Assembly (NCBI GenBank): GCA_024224155.1
Contig: JAAENP010000200.1
Coordinates: 31,300 to 95,299, forward strand
Source: a bacterium
Lineage (GTDB): Bacteria > Acidobacteriota > Thermoanaerobaculia > Multivoradales > JAHEKO01
Direction: 5' to 3'
DNA: 64,000 nt
Made by a program: the position numbers and the translations under genes. Below, in pieces: positions 16,131-23,932 of this stretch. The notes below the pieces were generated by a model, which saw nothing but the letters and a program-made list of their open reading frames with translations, had not been told where the DNA came from and did no database searches. Positions within the stretch are counted from its first letter, which is position 1. Every line of letters starts with the position of its first letter.

Positions 16131-18668
16131 TCAGGCCTGCGAAACCTGAAGCTGGGCGAAGAAACGCGTCGCGGCTTCGCCCGGCAGTGCGATCAGGTCT
16201 TCGAGGCGTCCGCCGTTGTACCAGTCTTCGGGCAGATGGGCGCGGTAGGGAGTCTTTAGGAACCGCTGATCGAGCAAGGCGATAACGCCGGTGTCCTCGG
16301 CGGAGCGAATCAACCGGCCGGCGGCCTGAACCACGCGGGTCATGCCAGGGACGACGAATGCGTACTCGAATCCGCGCTCGAAGCGGTCCTGGTAGTAGAT
16401 CTTCAGGAGCTCGCGCTCGAGGGTGACCGCCGGGAGGCACGGCCCGATGATCGCGACCGCCCGCAGGATGTCCCCCGGGTAGTCCACCCCCTCGGCGAAC
16501 ACCCCGCCCGCCACCGCCAGCAGCAGGTTGTCCCCGGCCATCGGGGAGCGCAAGAGGTCGAGTATCTCCTCGCGGGTCCGGTCGCTGTCCTCGCGCCCCT
16601 GGACCAGTAGACGCTTGCCGGTAATCTCGAGCTTGGGCGCGACGTGACCAATGAAGGCGTAGCTCGGAAACAGGGCAAGACAGTTTCCGGGCACGGCCTG
16701 GGCCAGGCGCGACAGGCTGTCGGCGATGGGCTGATAGTTGCGGTCGCGATCGCGCCAGAGAGTCGAGACCGAATCGTCGATAACAAAGCAGCGGTTCTCG
16801 CTGGGGAACGGACTAGCGATGGTCTTGGCCACCGTGCGCTCGGGATCGAAACCCAGCAGACCGCGATAGAAGTCGGTCGGCGAAAGCGTTGCCGAAAGCC
16901 CGAATGTCGAGTGCGTGCGATTGATGACCCCGCCGATGAAGTGACTCGGGTCCTTGCACAGAATGTTGATCGACCTGGATTCACCCCGGCGGAGCACGTA
17001 TTGGCTGAATGCGTCACTGTGCGCCCATACGAGGCCGTCCAGAAAGCGCAAGAAGTCGAAATAGAGGTCTACGAAGGGGTCCTCGGCACGGTAGGTCGAA
17101 GTTTCGCGCTGGTACTCGACGTAGTCCACGAAGGCGTCATCGAAGCCGGGGCGCAGGTCCCAAAGATCGTCCTCGACGAAGACGGTTTCGGCGGCCTGGT
17201 TTTCGTTGCCAGGGGCGCCGGCGGCGCCGGCCTGGGCCTGCCCGGCGTCGGCAAAGACGTGATCGGTGGTATCTGCGATCCATGCGGCGAGGTCATGGCA
17301 GACACGAGCCGCTCTCCTGGGAGTGTCATGGGAGATCGAATTCAGGAACTCGGCCGCCTTCAGAGCCTTGCCCGTCGAGAGCTTTGGACTGTAGTAGCCG
17401 CGGCCGCGGTCGACGAGGTTGTGGATCTCGTCCACCACCAGTACCGTGTCCTGAAGGTCGTTCTCCTGGCCGAACTCCTGAAGGGCGACGTACGGGTCGA
17501 AGGCGTAGTTGTAGTCGCAGACCACGATCTGGGCCTTGCCGGTGAGCTCCAGGCTGACTTCGAATGGGCAGACCTCCTCTTCGCGGGCGCGGGCGTAGAT
17601 GCCGTCGGGAAGCAGGGTCTGGCAGCGCAACAGGAGGTCGTCGACGATTCGAGAGCGGTGGAGTTTCAGGTAGTAGTCCTTGGCGTAGGGGCAGAACTCT
17701 TCGTGGCAGATGACTTCCTCGTTGGCGCACATCTTGGACTTGGCGCGCAGGCGAAGCGAACGAAAGGTGCCGTCCCGGTTGAGCAGCTCGAGCACCGCGG
17801 TCGCCATCTCCTGCTGCAGGGTCTTGGCGGTCAGGATGAACACGCGCTTCTGGTGCTCGAGCGCGTACTTGAGGGCGGGATAGAGAGCGGCAACCGTCTT
17901 GCCGAGGCCCGTGGGAGCTTCGATCAGCAGGTGCTCACGCTGCTCGAGTGCCGTCGCAGAGGCGTCGATGATCTCCTGTTGACCCCGGCGGAGCTCGGGA
18001 TAGGGAAACGCCAGGCGCCCGCCGGCTTCGCGCCGCTCGACGGCCACCTCACGGTCCCGCTCGTGGTCTCGAAGCAGCCGGTTCAACCGGCGCCGGACGG
18101 AAATCCCGATCGCTTCGAAATCGACCTGGAGCGGCTCGCGTCGAACGTCGTGAGAGCCGATTTCAATCAGCACCAGCTCAGCCCCGATCTGCTCGGGCTT
18201 CAGGGGCTCTAGCCCCGCCACCTCCTCGGTCTCCTTTTCGACGGCTTGGTCTCCGGCGCCTCCGAGGCTCAACATCCAGGCATAGAGAAGGGCCTGGCGC
18301 TCGTAGATCTCCCGCTTGGCGTCGGCGAGCTCGCTGCCGCGGCGTACCGACTTGATCTCTTCGAGGATCGTGCGCTCGTCGTCCGGCCGGTCTCCTTCGA
18401 TCTCGCGGCGCAGGCCGTCGATCCGGCCTCGAATCACGATCTCCCAGCCGCGGTGCTCGAAGCGCACCCGGATCGGAACCTCGGCTCGGTAGCTCGGGTC
18501 TTCGCGCTCGGCTTCCTCCTGGTAGCGGCTGTGAATCGCCTGCCCCACCCACATCCGCTCGTAGCCGCCGCGCTGGCCGAATCCGAGGTGGCGAAACAGC
18601 GAGGTGTCGATCAAGTCGGCCACCGCCAGCTCGAGGCGAAGATTGTCGGGATCGAAGCGCGGGGCCAT
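16131..18668 (-). CDS. PD-(D/E)xK nuclease fused to XPD/DinG-type Fe-S helicase
   Basis: 845 residues. The N-terminal domain carries a RecB/Cas4-like nuclease signature: D84 (GRIDG), E104-x-K106 (EEIKS) and Q125-x-x-x-Y129. The helicase part starts near 220 with Walker A APTGLGKT (251-258), then Cys314, Cys321, Cys326 and Cys367 in the place of the XPD iron-sulfur domain, then DEIH (413-416). The end VVQAAGRLIRSAEDTG is helicase motif VI. XPD/DinG enzymes unwind DNA 5' to 3'; the fused nuclease suggests processing of flaps or recombination intermediates. A TATACT hexamer 8 nt upstream of the ATG suggests a leaderless mRNA. Confidence 0.85.
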   Translation of the reverse strand: MAPRFDPDNLRLELAVADLIDTSLFRHLGFGQRGGYERMWVGQAIHSRYQEEAEREDPSYRAEVPIRVRFEHRGWEIVIRGRIDGLRREIEGDRPDDERTILEEIKSVRRGSELADAKREIYERQALLYAWMLSLGGAGDQAVEKETEEVAGLEPLKPEQIGAELVLIEIGSHDVRREPLQVDFEAIGISVRRRLNRLLRDHERDREVAVERREAGGRLAFPYPELRRGQQEIIDASATALEQREHLLIEAPTGLGKTVAALYPALKYALEHQKRVFILTAKTLQQEMATAVLELLNRDGTFRSLRLRAKSKMCANEEVICHEEFCPYAKDYYLKLHRSRIVDDLLLRCQTLLPDGIYARAREEEVCPFEVSLELTGKAQIVVCDYNYAFDPYVALQEFGQENDLQDTVLVVDEIHNLVDRGRGYYSPKLSTGKALKAAEFLNSISHDTPRRAARVCHDLAAWIADTTDHVFADAGQAQAGAAGAPGNENQAAETVFVEDDLWDLRPGFDDAFVDYVEYQRETSTYRAEDPFVDLYFDFLRFLDGLVWAHSDAFSQYVLRRGESRSINILCKDPSHFIGGVINRTHSTFGLSATLSPTDFYRGLLGFDPERTVAKTIASPFPSENRCFVIDDSVSTLWRDRDRNYQPIADSLSRLAQAVPGNCLALFPSYAFIGHVAPKLEITGKRLLVQGREDSDRTREEILDLLRSPMAGDNLLLAVAGGVFAEGVDYPGDILRAVAIIGPCLPAVTLERELLKIYYQDRFERGFEYAFVVPGMTRVVQAAGRLIRSAEDTGVIALLDQRFLKTPYRAHLPEDWYNGGRLEDLIALPGEAATRFFAQLQVSQA

Positions 18669-18676
18669 TGGTGGTG

Positions 18677-18682
18677 AGTATA
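18677..18682 (-). promoter_or_regulatory. Candidate -10 (TATACT) for the nuclease-helicase gene
   Basis: On the minus strand TATACT ends 8 nt before ATG 18668. No Shine-Dalgarno lies in the gap (CACCACCA), so transcription probably starts at the start codon. Confidence 0.45.
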
Positions 18683-18715
18683 CGAGCGCCCGGAGCGCGA
18701 AGAGGCGACCTAGGT

Positions 18716-18744
18716 TTGCTTACGGACTGGGGGTGCGGTACTTT
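18716..18744 (+). promoter_or_regulatory. Candidate promoter for hflK-hflC-dacB
   Basis: TTGCTT (18716-18721), a 17-nt spacer and TACTTT (18739-18744) form a plausible sigma70 promoter. It ends 6 nt before ATG 18751, so the transcript would begin at or just before the codon. GAGGA in the gap overlaps that position and would be only partly transcribed. Confidence 0.5.
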
Positions 18745-18750
18745 GAGGAC

Positions 18751-19797
18751 ATGGCACCGACCGGGCGGCCGCCCAAGAACATCGTCGAGCTTCCGCAGCT
18801 GCCCAAGCTGCCGAAGTTCGACCTGCCCGCCGGGCGCCTGCGCGCGATCTTCCTGGTCGTTCTGATCGCGGTGGCTCTGTTCAGCTCGCTCTACACCATC
18901 GATCCGGAAGAGGTCGGCGTCGTTCTCCGTTTCGGGGAGTACGTCCGAACCACCGACCCGGGGCTGCACTTCAAGGCGCCGTTGCGCATCGAGCAGGTCG
19001 TCAAGCTTCCTGTGCAACGCCAGCTCAAGCAGGAGTTCGGTTTCAGAACCCAGCGCGCCGACGTCCGCAGCCAGTTCACCACGAGGGGGCTCGGCGACGA
19101 GTCCAACATGCTCACCGGTGATCTCAACGCGGCGGTCGTCGAATGGGTGGTGCAATACCGGATCGACGATCCGCAGCAGTTCCTGTTCCGGGTGCGAAAC
19201 GTGGAAGAGACGCTGCGCGACATGAGCGAAGCGGTCATGCGCCAGGTGGTCGGCGACCGCACGGTGGATGAGGTCCTCACGGTCGGTCGCCAGGAGGTCG
19301 CCGATCTGGTCGAGGTGAAACTCCAAGAGTTGTGCAACCAGTACGAGAACGGTGTCAAGGTCGATCAGGTCGTACTCCAGGATGTGAATCCCCCCGATCA
19401 GGTGAAACCATCGTTCAACGAGGTCAACCAGGCCGAGCAGGAGCGCGAGACCAAGATCAACCAGGCGCAGTCGGAATACAACAAAGTAATCTTCCGAGCG
19501 CGCGGTTTGGCCGAGAAGACGGTCTCGACCGCCGAAGGCTACGCCCTCGACCGAGTCAACCGTTCGCGTGGTGAGGCGGATCGCTTCATCAGCATCTACC
19601 GGGAGTACCGCAAGGCCCCGGAAGTGACGCGTCGGCGGATCTATCTCGAGACCCTGAACGAGGTCATGAACCAGGCCGGCCGCAAGGTGATTCTGGATGA
19701 CGATCTCGAGGGCGTGCTGCCACTGCTCGATCTCGAAGGCAAGCTCGGCGGTCTCGGTAGCCCTGGAAGCCCGGACGGCGGAGGAGCACAACAGTGA
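18751..19797 (+). CDS. hflK: HflK, membrane protease modulator (SPFH/stomatin family)
   Basis: 348 residues. A proline-rich N-terminus (1-30) precedes one membrane helix (about 31-50), then an SPFH domain beginning YTIDPEEVGVVLRFGEY. A charged helical region follows (EVNQAEQERETKINQAQSEY). HflK pairs with HflC in the inner membrane to form a cage around FtsH and limit its proteolysis. The next gene overlaps by 4 nt (GTGA), so the pair is translationally coupled. ATG 18751 is chosen because it fits the promoter and removes an unrelated basic extension. Confidence 0.9.
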   Translation: MAPTGRPPKNIVELPQLPKLPKFDLPAGRLRAIFLVVLIAVALFSSLYTIDPEEVGVVLRFGEYVRTTDPGLHFKAPLRIEQVVKLPVQRQLKQEFGFRTQRADVRSQFTTRGLGDESNMLTGDLNAAVVEWVVQYRIDDPQQFLFRVRNVEETLRDMSEAVMRQVVGDRTVDEVLTVGRQEVADLVEVKLQELCNQYENGVKVDQVVLQDVNPPDQVKPSFNEVNQAEQERETKINQAQSEYNKVIFRARGLAEKTVSTAEGYALDRVNRSRGEADRFISIYREYRKAPEVTRRRIYLETLNEVMNQAGRKVILDDDLEGVLPLLDLEGKLGGLGSPGSPDGGGAQQ

Positions 19798-20726
19798 GGG
19801 CCGCGGGTGTCGTTCTGGTCATCATTGTGCTCCTCGTCGTGGGCAACGCGGCGTTCCTTGTCTATGAGACCGAGCAGGTCATCAAGACCCAGTTCGGCAA
19901 GCCGGTCGGCGATCCGATCGACTCGCCCGGCCTCCACTTCAAGCTGCCTTTCATTCAGAAGGTCCACAAGTTCGACAAGCGCTTTCTCGAGTGGGATGGT
20001 GACGCCACCGAGCTCACCACCAAGGATAAGCGCTTCATCTTCGTCGATACCTACGCGCGCTGGCGGATCACCGATCCGCTCTTGTATTTCCAGCGGCTTC
20101 GCGACGAGCGCCGGGCGCAGAGCCGTCTTGACGACATTCTGGAGGGCGAGACGCGTAACGCGATCGCCAAGCACCGGCTGGTGGAGCTGGTACGGAGCAC
20201 CAACCGCACGCCGGCGCAGGACGAGTCTCTGCCCGAAAGCGCTTCGGTGCTGGAAGATATTGCAATCGGTCGCGAGCAGGTGAGACTCGAGGTCCTCGGG
20301 AACGCCCAAGGCCGAACCGGCGACCTGGGCATCGAGATCCTGGATGTCCAGCTCAAGCGGATCAACTACGTCGAGGAGGTCCGGCGCAAGGTCTACGACC
20401 GCATGATCGCCGAGCGCCGCCGCATCGCCGAGCGCTACCGCTCCGAGGGTGAAGGCGAGGCTGCCAGCATTCGGGGCGAGATCGAGAAAGAGCTGAAGAA
20501 GATCGAGTCCGAGGCCTACCGAGAGGCGCAGGAAATCCAGGGTCGGGCCGACGCCGAGGCGACCGAGATCTATGCCTCGGCCTACAATGCTTCGGTGGAT
20601 TCGCGACGTTTCTACGAGTTCTTGAAGACCATGGAAACACTGTCGTCCACGACCGACGAGTCCACCTCGATGCTGCTCTCGACGGCCGGCGAGTTCTACC
20701 GCTTCCTGAACGACAGCAATCCCTGA
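19794..20726 (+). CDS. hflC: HflC, partner of HflK
   Basis: 310 residues from a GTG that overlaps the hflK stop. A membrane helix (about 4-23) is followed by an SPFH domain starting FLVYETEQVIKTQFGKPVG and a long charged helix (about 200-265, rich in Glu/Arg/Ala) ending in the RRFYEFLKTMETL segment conserved in HflC. It assembles with HflK at the inner membrane and controls access to FtsH. The start of dacB overlaps its stop by 1 nt. Confidence 0.9.
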   Translation: MRAAGVVLVIIVLLVVGNAAFLVYETEQVIKTQFGKPVGDPIDSPGLHFKLPFIQKVHKFDKRFLEWDGDATELTTKDKRFIFVDTYARWRITDPLLYFQRLRDERRAQSRLDDILEGETRNAIAKHRLVELVRSTNRTPAQDESLPESASVLEDIAIGREQVRLEVLGNAQGRTGDLGIEILDVQLKRINYVEEVRRKVYDRMIAERRRIAERYRSEGEGEAASIRGEIEKELKKIESEAYREAQEIQGRADAEATEIYASAYNASVDSRRFYEFLKTMETLSSTTDESTSMLLSTAGEFYRFLNDSNP

Positions 20727-22204
20727 TGCCCTGGCAGATTCGGTTGTGGAGTCTCTGGCGCGGGCTGGGGCTCGCGACCGGACTCTTGCCCGCCCTCGTT
20801 GCCGGCTGGGGAACCGGCCCGCTCGCGGCGGCCGCCCTGTCGGCCGAGCTCCGCGCGAGTCTCTCCCAGGCGCGGGCCGTGTCGCGACAGCTTTCGGTAC
20901 ACGTCGTGTCGTTGCCTGATGGCGAGCCTGTGTTTTCCTACGCCCAGGACGAGCCCAGAATCGTGGCTTCGAACACCAAGCTGGTCACCACCGCCGCCGC
21001 GCTCGATCGCCTGGGGCCGGGCTATTTCTTCGAGACCGGGCTGTTTCTCGAGGGCCGGATCATCGGGCGCCGGCTGGTGGGAAACCTCGCCGTGCAGGGT
21101 GGCGGTGACCCCAACATTTCGGGTCGGTTCTTCGAGGGCGATCCCCTGGCGGTGTTCCGCAAATGGGCAAAGCAGTTACGCTCCTACGGTATCGAGGAGA
21201 TCAGCGGAGATCTCCACCTGGTTCACGGTCTCTTTGATGACGCGCATGTGCATCCGGACTGGCCGCGCGACCAGCTGGCAAGATGGTACGAGGCGCCCGT
21301 GTCTGCGCTCTCCTACAGCGACAACTGCGTTCTGATTCGGGTCTATCCGGGCGCCTCGGTCGGCGCGCCGGCGCGAGTGGAGGTCGTCGCCGGGCCGGAG
21401 ATTTTCGAGCTCGAGAACAAAGCCAGGACCGTCAGTTCGTCCCGGCATCATTGGCTGGCAGTGGATCGCAGGCCCGGCACCAATCGGATCGTGGTCAACG
21501 GTATGATTCTCAGGGGCATTCAGCCGATCGATGTCTGGGTGACGGTCGACGATCCGGTCGAGTACTTTGGTGCCGCCTTCGAGCTGGCGCTCGAGCGCGA
21601 GGGGATTCGTCTGCTCGGCGAGCCCAAGGCGGCCGCGACGCTGCCCGAGGGAGGTTGGTGGCGGATCGCAAGGCATCGTACCGATCTCTTGACGACCCTC
21701 GAGGTCATCAATCGGCGCAGCCAGAACTTCTACGCCGAGAGCCTGCTCAAAGTGCTCGGAGCCGAGCTCTGTCGAGAGGGTAGTTGGAATGGGGGTCTGG
21801 AGGTGCTCGAGGAGTTCCTGCTCGAAGCCGGAGTGTCAGAGGGCTTCGAGCTGTCGGACGGTTCCGGTATGTCTCGCGGCAACCGCTTTTCCGCGCGCCA
21901 GCTGACTGACCTCCTGACCTACATGTTCGAGCATCGCTACGCTCGCGAGTACGTTCTGACCCTGCCCTACGGCGGCCTCGAAGATCATCAGCGCTGGCGC
22001 AAGCGCCTGGCCAAGGAGCCCTACCGGGAGCGCGTGTTCGCGAAGACCGGGTCCCTGAGCGGGGTCTCGACCCTTTCCGGGTATGTCAAAGCGAAGTCGG
22101 GAAGGGTGTATGCGTTCTCGGTGCTGTGCAACAAGGTGCGCAGTGTTTGGCGGGCACGGCGGGCACAGGACGCGATCATCCGCACCCTGATCGACCACGG
22201 CTAA
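20726..22204 (+). CDS. dacB: D-alanyl-D-alanine carboxypeptidase/endopeptidase (PBP4/DacB type)
   Basis: 492 residues, typical for class C PBP4. A signal-like hydrophobic stretch (about 10-36) leads to the catalytic motifs S82-N-T-K85, SYSDN and K440-T-G. A large inserted domain between the first two motifs is the PBP4 hallmark (for example VQGGGDPNISGRF). It trims peptidoglycan stem peptides and cuts crosslinks in the periplasm. It is the last gene of the hflK-hflC-dacB operon. Its stop TAA runs straight into copy 3 of the hairpin repeat. Confidence 0.9.
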   Translation: MPWQIRLWSLWRGLGLATGLLPALVAGWGTGPLAAAALSAELRASLSQARAVSRQLSVHVVSLPDGEPVFSYAQDEPRIVASNTKLVTTAAALDRLGPGYFFETGLFLEGRIIGRRLVGNLAVQGGGDPNISGRFFEGDPLAVFRKWAKQLRSYGIEEISGDLHLVHGLFDDAHVHPDWPRDQLARWYEAPVSALSYSDNCVLIRVYPGASVGAPARVEVVAGPEIFELENKARTVSSSRHHWLAVDRRPGTNRIVVNGMILRGIQPIDVWVTVDDPVEYFGAAFELALEREGIRLLGEPKAAATLPEGGWWRIARHRTDLLTTLEVINRRSQNFYAESLLKVLGAELCREGSWNGGLEVLEEFLLEAGVSEGFELSDGSGMSRGNRFSARQLTDLLTYMFEHRYAREYVLTLPYGGLEDHQRWRKRLAKEPYRERVFAKTGSLSGVSTLSGYVKAKSGRVYAFSVLCNKVRSVWRARRAQDAIIRTLIDHG

Positions 22205-22254
22205 TCGGGGACTCCATTCCTTGGTGTCCCCTCCCGACTGGTTTTGCTGCGAAG
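22205..22254 (+). repeat. Dispersed hairpin repeat, copy 3
   Basis: It begins at the base after the dacB stop, as copy 1 does after metH. The stem is GGGGACTCCA (22207-22216) with TGGTGTCCCC (22222-22231) and the same TTCCT loop, followed by TCCCGACTGGTTTT. Compared with copy 1, stem pair 9 changes from G-C to C-G on both arms, a compensatory change. Pair 7 becomes a T-T mismatch. Confidence 0.8.
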
Positions 22255-22549
22255 GTCGGCGCTCCTCGACGTACATTGAGTACGCCTGCGTCTCGCCTCA
22301 ATCGAGGTGCCTTGTACCCAGCCACGACTCGGCCCACGCTGGAGGTGGTGGTGGACGCTGCTCCCCGACGTTCAGCGCGAGCCGGCAGGCAATCCGCTCA
22401 GGGGGCTCGACGCGAGCGCTCGAGAGGGTGCATCGGAGGCCACGGATGGCGTGCGCGTAGCGACGCGCAGGCGAGGGCCTGAGCTGTGCAGTCTGAGTGG
22501 CCCGAGCCGGCCCCGGGAGGATCGCCTGCCGATAGCCGCCGACGAGCGG
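22255..22549. other. Intergenic stretch without a recognisable gene
   Basis: This lies between the hairpin repeat and the convergent beta-helix gene. No frame here has coding character I trust. Near its start is a small inverted repeat, GACGTAC attga GTACGCC, with one mismatch. It may belong to a longer repeat family that includes the hairpin element, or be decayed sequence. No promoter, RNA gene or terminator is convincing. Confidence 0.4.
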
Positions 22550-23233
22550 TCAACATTCCCGTCGCTCGACGATCTCGAGCTCTTGCCGGAGCTTGATGAT
22601 GCTGTTGGCCGGATGAACGCCGGAGCGCAGCTGAACGCCCGGGTAGAGCTGGGTGCCGGCGCCGACGAGGGTGCCGGGATGGAGGACGCAGTTGCAGCCG
22701 GTGAGGACACGGTCGCCGAGGATGGCGCCGAGCTTCCGGCGGCCGGTCGGGACGGCGTCGTCGCCGGTGCCGAGGGAGACGTCGGAGCCGTCGTGTCGGA
22801 AGTTGGAGAGCACGGTGCCGGCGCCGAGGTTGACTTGGGCGCCGAGAATGGAGTCGCCGACGTAGTTGAGATGCGGCGCGGCGGCGCCTCCGAAGAAGAT
22901 CGAGTGTTTGACTTCGGTGTTGGCGCCGACGATGCAGCCGTTCTCGAGCCAGACGCCGCCGCGGATGAAGGCACCCGGGCGGATCTCGCAGTCTTCGCCG
23001 ATGCGAACGGGACCCTGAACAGAGGCTCCTGAGCGGACGCGGGTGCCCTTGCCGATCACGATGCCGTTTCCAGAGATGTGGGCTCCGGGCTCGATCAAGC
23101 CGTCGATGCGCTCGTCCGGAAGCTCGGCGAACAGCTCTTCCAGTGGCGAACCCAGGAGCTTCCACGGAGCTTCGAGCGAGTAGCGCGCTGCCAGGGAGCC
23201 AGGCAGTTCGGCGAAGAGCGGCGGCAGGGTCAT
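22550..23233 (-). CDS. Left-handed beta-helix (hexapeptide repeat) transferase, GlmU C-terminal-like
   Basis: 227 residues. After about 45 residues of non-repeat sequence come many [LIV]GxxxxV-type hexapeptides (IEPGAHISGNGIVIGKGTRV and onward), the fold of LpxA and GlmU acyltransferases. The segment APHLNYVGDSILGAQVNLGA closely resembles the acetyl-CoA site of GlmU (KLPHLSYVGDAEIG-type). No nucleotidyltransferase domain is present, so it is not a full GlmU. It is likely an N-acyl- or acetyltransferase acting on a sugar nucleotide. A perfect TATAAT lies 8 nt before the ATG. Confidence 0.75.
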   Translation of the reverse strand: MTLPPLFAELPGSLAARYSLEAPWKLLGSPLEELFAELPDERIDGLIEPGAHISGNGIVIGKGTRVRSGASVQGPVRIGEDCEIRPGAFIRGGVWLENGCIVGANTEVKHSIFFGGAAAPHLNYVGDSILGAQVNLGAGTVLSNFRHDGSDVSLGTGDDAVPTGRRKLGAILGDRVLTGCNCVLHPGTLVGAGTQLYPGVQLRSGVHPANSIIKLRQELEIVERREC

Positions 23234-23241
23234 TTTCGGGC

Positions 23242-23249
23242 ATTATAAG
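23242..23249. promoter_or_regulatory. Shared divergent -10 region between the beta-helix gene and the DNA glycosylase
   Basis: The sequence ATTATAAG reads TATAAT on the minus strand (23247-23242), ending 8 nt before ATG 23233. It reads TATAAG on the plus strand (23244-23249), 14 nt before GTG 23264. One near-palindromic AT-rich block could thus serve both divergent genes. Confidence 0.5.
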
Positions 23250-23263
23250 GAGCCGCGTAAGCC

Positions 23264-23932
23264 GTGCCCGCGGTTGAGATCGATATGACGAACGAGTTCA
23301 AGCCTCTGACGCCCGGTTTCTACAGGCGGGATCCGAGAAAAGTCGCCCGTGGCCTCCTCGGTCGCTATTTGGTACGCAGCTACGGTGAGCGGAAGCTGGT
23401 TCTGCGAGTCGTAGAGACCGAGGCGTATCTGGGGAAAGGCGATCGAGCGAGTCACGCCTGGACCGGAAGACCGACCACACGGACCGCGACACTGTTTCGC
23501 GCCGGCGGTTGTGCCTACGTCTATTTTGTCTACGGCATCCACAATATGTTCAATGCGGTGGCGGGAGCGGAGGGCGTCGGAGGCGCCGTGCTGATTCGAG
23601 CAGGCGAGCCGGTTGCCGGTGGCGAGACGATGCGATCCTTGCGCGGGCTTGCGGCCGGCCGAAGCGACGCAGAGATCGCCAGTGGTCCCGGGAAGCTCTG
23701 CCAGGCCCTGGCGATCGACCGGACCTTTGACGGCGCGGATCTGGATGGCAAGGAGCTCCAGATCTGCTACGGACGTCCGGTGAGCCGTCGACGTGTCCTC
23801 GTGGGTCCGCGAGTCGGCGTGAGCTACGCCGGCAAGGCCGCAACGTGGCCGCTTCGGTTCGCGGTTGTCGGCAACCCACATGTCTCTCGACCGCGGCCGC
23901 CCCAGCGCCTCCTTGGTGAGAAGCCTGGTTAG
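23264..23932 (+). CDS. DNA-3-methyladenine glycosylase (MPG/AAG family)
   Basis: 222 residues, the usual size. VVETEAYLG carries the catalytic Glu of the family. HAWTGRPTTRT and YVYFVYGIHNMFNAV match the base-flipping pocket and the Tyr-rich segment, and ASGPGKLCQALAID is the conserved C-terminal motif. The enzyme removes alkylated purines in base-excision repair. GTG 23264 is used because AAGGAG precedes it; ATG 23285 is a reasonable alternative since family similarity starts at about LTPGFYRRD. The 3' end overlaps the convergent PATAN gene by 4 nt. Confidence 0.92.
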   Translation: MPAVEIDMTNEFKPLTPGFYRRDPRKVARGLLGRYLVRSYGERKLVLRVVETEAYLGKGDRASHAWTGRPTTRTATLFRAGGCAYVYFVYGIHNMFNAVAGAEGVGGAVLIRAGEPVAGGETMRSLRGLAAGRSDAEIASGPGKLCQALAIDRTFDGADLDGKELQICYGRPVSRRRVLVGPRVGVSYAGKAATWPLRFAVVGNPHVSRPRPPQRLLGEKPG

